A program made the position numbers and the translations under genes. A stretch of DNA of 26,480 bases, from assembly GCA_946479785.1 (NCBI GenBank), contig CAMLHQ010000042.1, positions 1 through 26,480 of the forward strand. Direction: 5' to 3'. A model generated the notes under the pieces. The model saw only the letters and a program-made list of their open reading frames with translations, had not been told where the DNA came from and ran no database searches. Numbering within the stretch: the stretch's first letter is position 1; each line of letters starts with the position of its first letter. This document shows, piece after piece, positions 25,968-26,480 of the stretch. Source of the DNA: an uncultured Nitrospira sp. (GTDB lineage Bacteria > Nitrospirota > Nitrospiria > Nitrospirales > Nitrospiraceae).

Positions 25968-26252
25968 CTGTCCGTTCCATTCTTTTGGTACTTCTCACAC
26001 AAATCGGGTTTCCTCCCGCTCTAGTCGTCCCAATCTCGCCATTTAGACATCTAACTCAATAGTCCACAGGAGTGTCATTGACTGACAGAAATGTTGCCTG
26101 TGGCTGTTTGAAATGCTTTTATGTTTCAGTAGGTTGTGCTACCATTGCCAGGATTTTCTTGAAAATCTGCGGGAAAGAGGCTCACCTTTCGTCTTTCGCT
26201 CTTGAACGTACGACAAAATCACCCTGGTAGTAACTCGGTGCAGACCATAGAT
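25968..26252 (+). other. non-coding region between pilQ hairpin and aroB
   Basis: No gene is supported in this 285-nt stretch. Small inverted repeats are present: CCACAGG (26064-26070) with CCTGTGG (26097-26103), enclosing TGTCA (26073-26077) and TGACA (26083-26087); and GATTTTC (26152-26158) with GAAAATC (26161-26167). A weak promoter-like pair TTGAAA (26108-26113) and TAGGTT sits 16 bp apart. It is less G+C rich than its neighbours and is probably the aroB promoter and leader. Confidence 0.4.
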
Positions 26253-26480
26253 ATGGGTATCGCAAGAACGATCGGGCAACGCATCCCTGTCAGTTTGGGA
26301 GAGCGGAGTTACGACATTGTCGTAGAACCCGGTGTAAGCGTTTCGATTGGTGAGAGCTTAAGGAATCTCAGACCAACCGGCAAAATCGGCATCGTGACGG
26401 ATCGTCATGTCGCACGCCACTACCTCAAACGAACGGCTGATTCCCTCAAACAAGCCGGGCTTGAGCCGGTTTCGATTGTC
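26253..26480 (+). CDS. aroB: 3-dehydroquinate synthase, N-terminal part (partial)
   Basis: The first 76 codons of a gene that runs off the window. VSLGERSYDIVVEPGVSVSI and GKIGIVTDRHVARHYL match the N-terminal NAD-binding part of AroB, which converts DAHP to 3-dehydroquinate in the shikimate pathway. The start is uncertain: ATG 26253 lacks a clear Shine-Dalgarno, and GTG 26238 is an in-frame alternative. aroB or aroK-aroB following pilMNOPQ is a conserved arrangement in several Gram-negative groups. Confidence 0.9.
   Translation, partial: MGIARTIGQRIPVSLGERSYDIVVEPGVSVSIGESLRNLRPTGKIGIVTDRHVARHYLKRTADSLKQAGLEPVSIV

Noticed and set aside
25838..26062. Plus-strand open frame of 74 codons over the pilQ end and the hairpin
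   Set aside because: It overlaps pilQ out of frame, runs through the terminator hairpin, and has no supporting features.

Overview
The window carries 44 protein genes, all on the + strand and closely packed. It reads as a conserved chromosomal housekeeping region of a diderm (LPS-bearing, type IV pilus-bearing) bacterium of fairly high G+C. A Nitrospira-type (Nitrospirota) organism is my best guess. The grounds are the zinc-binding (C+) forms of S14, S4 and L36, a ribosomal superoperon running straight on from tuf, an lptCAB-rpoN-hpf-rapZ block without ptsN, and pilMNOPQ followed by aroB. The assignment is from general recognition only; no search was run.

Region 1 (1-15703) is the fused str/S10/spc/alpha superoperon: the end of tuf, then rpsJ-rplC-rplD-rplW-rplB-rpsS-rplV-rpsC-rplP-rpmC-rpsQ, then rplN-rplX-rplE-rpsN-rpsH-rplF-rplR-rpsE-rpmD-rplO-secY, then adk-map-infA-rpmJ, then rpsM-rpsK-rpsD-rpoA-rplQ. 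Gene order is canonical and nothing is missing or broken. The genes make ribosomal subunits, the SecY translocon channel, adenylate kinase, methionine aminopeptidase, IF-1 and the RNA polymerase alpha subunit. Two gaps in the alpha segment contain clear inverted repeats: 12553-12684 before rpsM and 14188-14266 before rpoA. The block closes with a 13-bp hairpin that includes the rplQ stop codon.

Region 2 (about 15785-20719) holds lptC-lptA-lptB (LPS transport bridge and ATPase), rpoN (sigma-54), hpf (ribosome hibernation factor) and rapZ. The genes overlap or sit close together, and a plausible sigma-70 type promoter lies before lptC.

Region 3 (20720-25967) starts with a good sigma-70 type promoter (TTGACA, 16 bp, TATACT) and carries pilM-pilN-pilO-pilP-pilQ, the alignment subcomplex and outer-membrane secretin of the type IV pilus. 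It ends in a strong 17-bp hairpin. Region 4 is a 285-nt non-coding stretch with several small inverted repeats, followed by the first 76 codons of aroB, cut off by the window edge.

I found no mobile element, CRISPR array, tRNA or rRNA, and no convincing undescribed multi-gene system. The leads most worth checking are the structured leader before rpsM, the uORF-like start at pilM, the basic N-terminal extension of L5, and a RapZ that lacks the basic tail used for small-RNA binding in E. coli.
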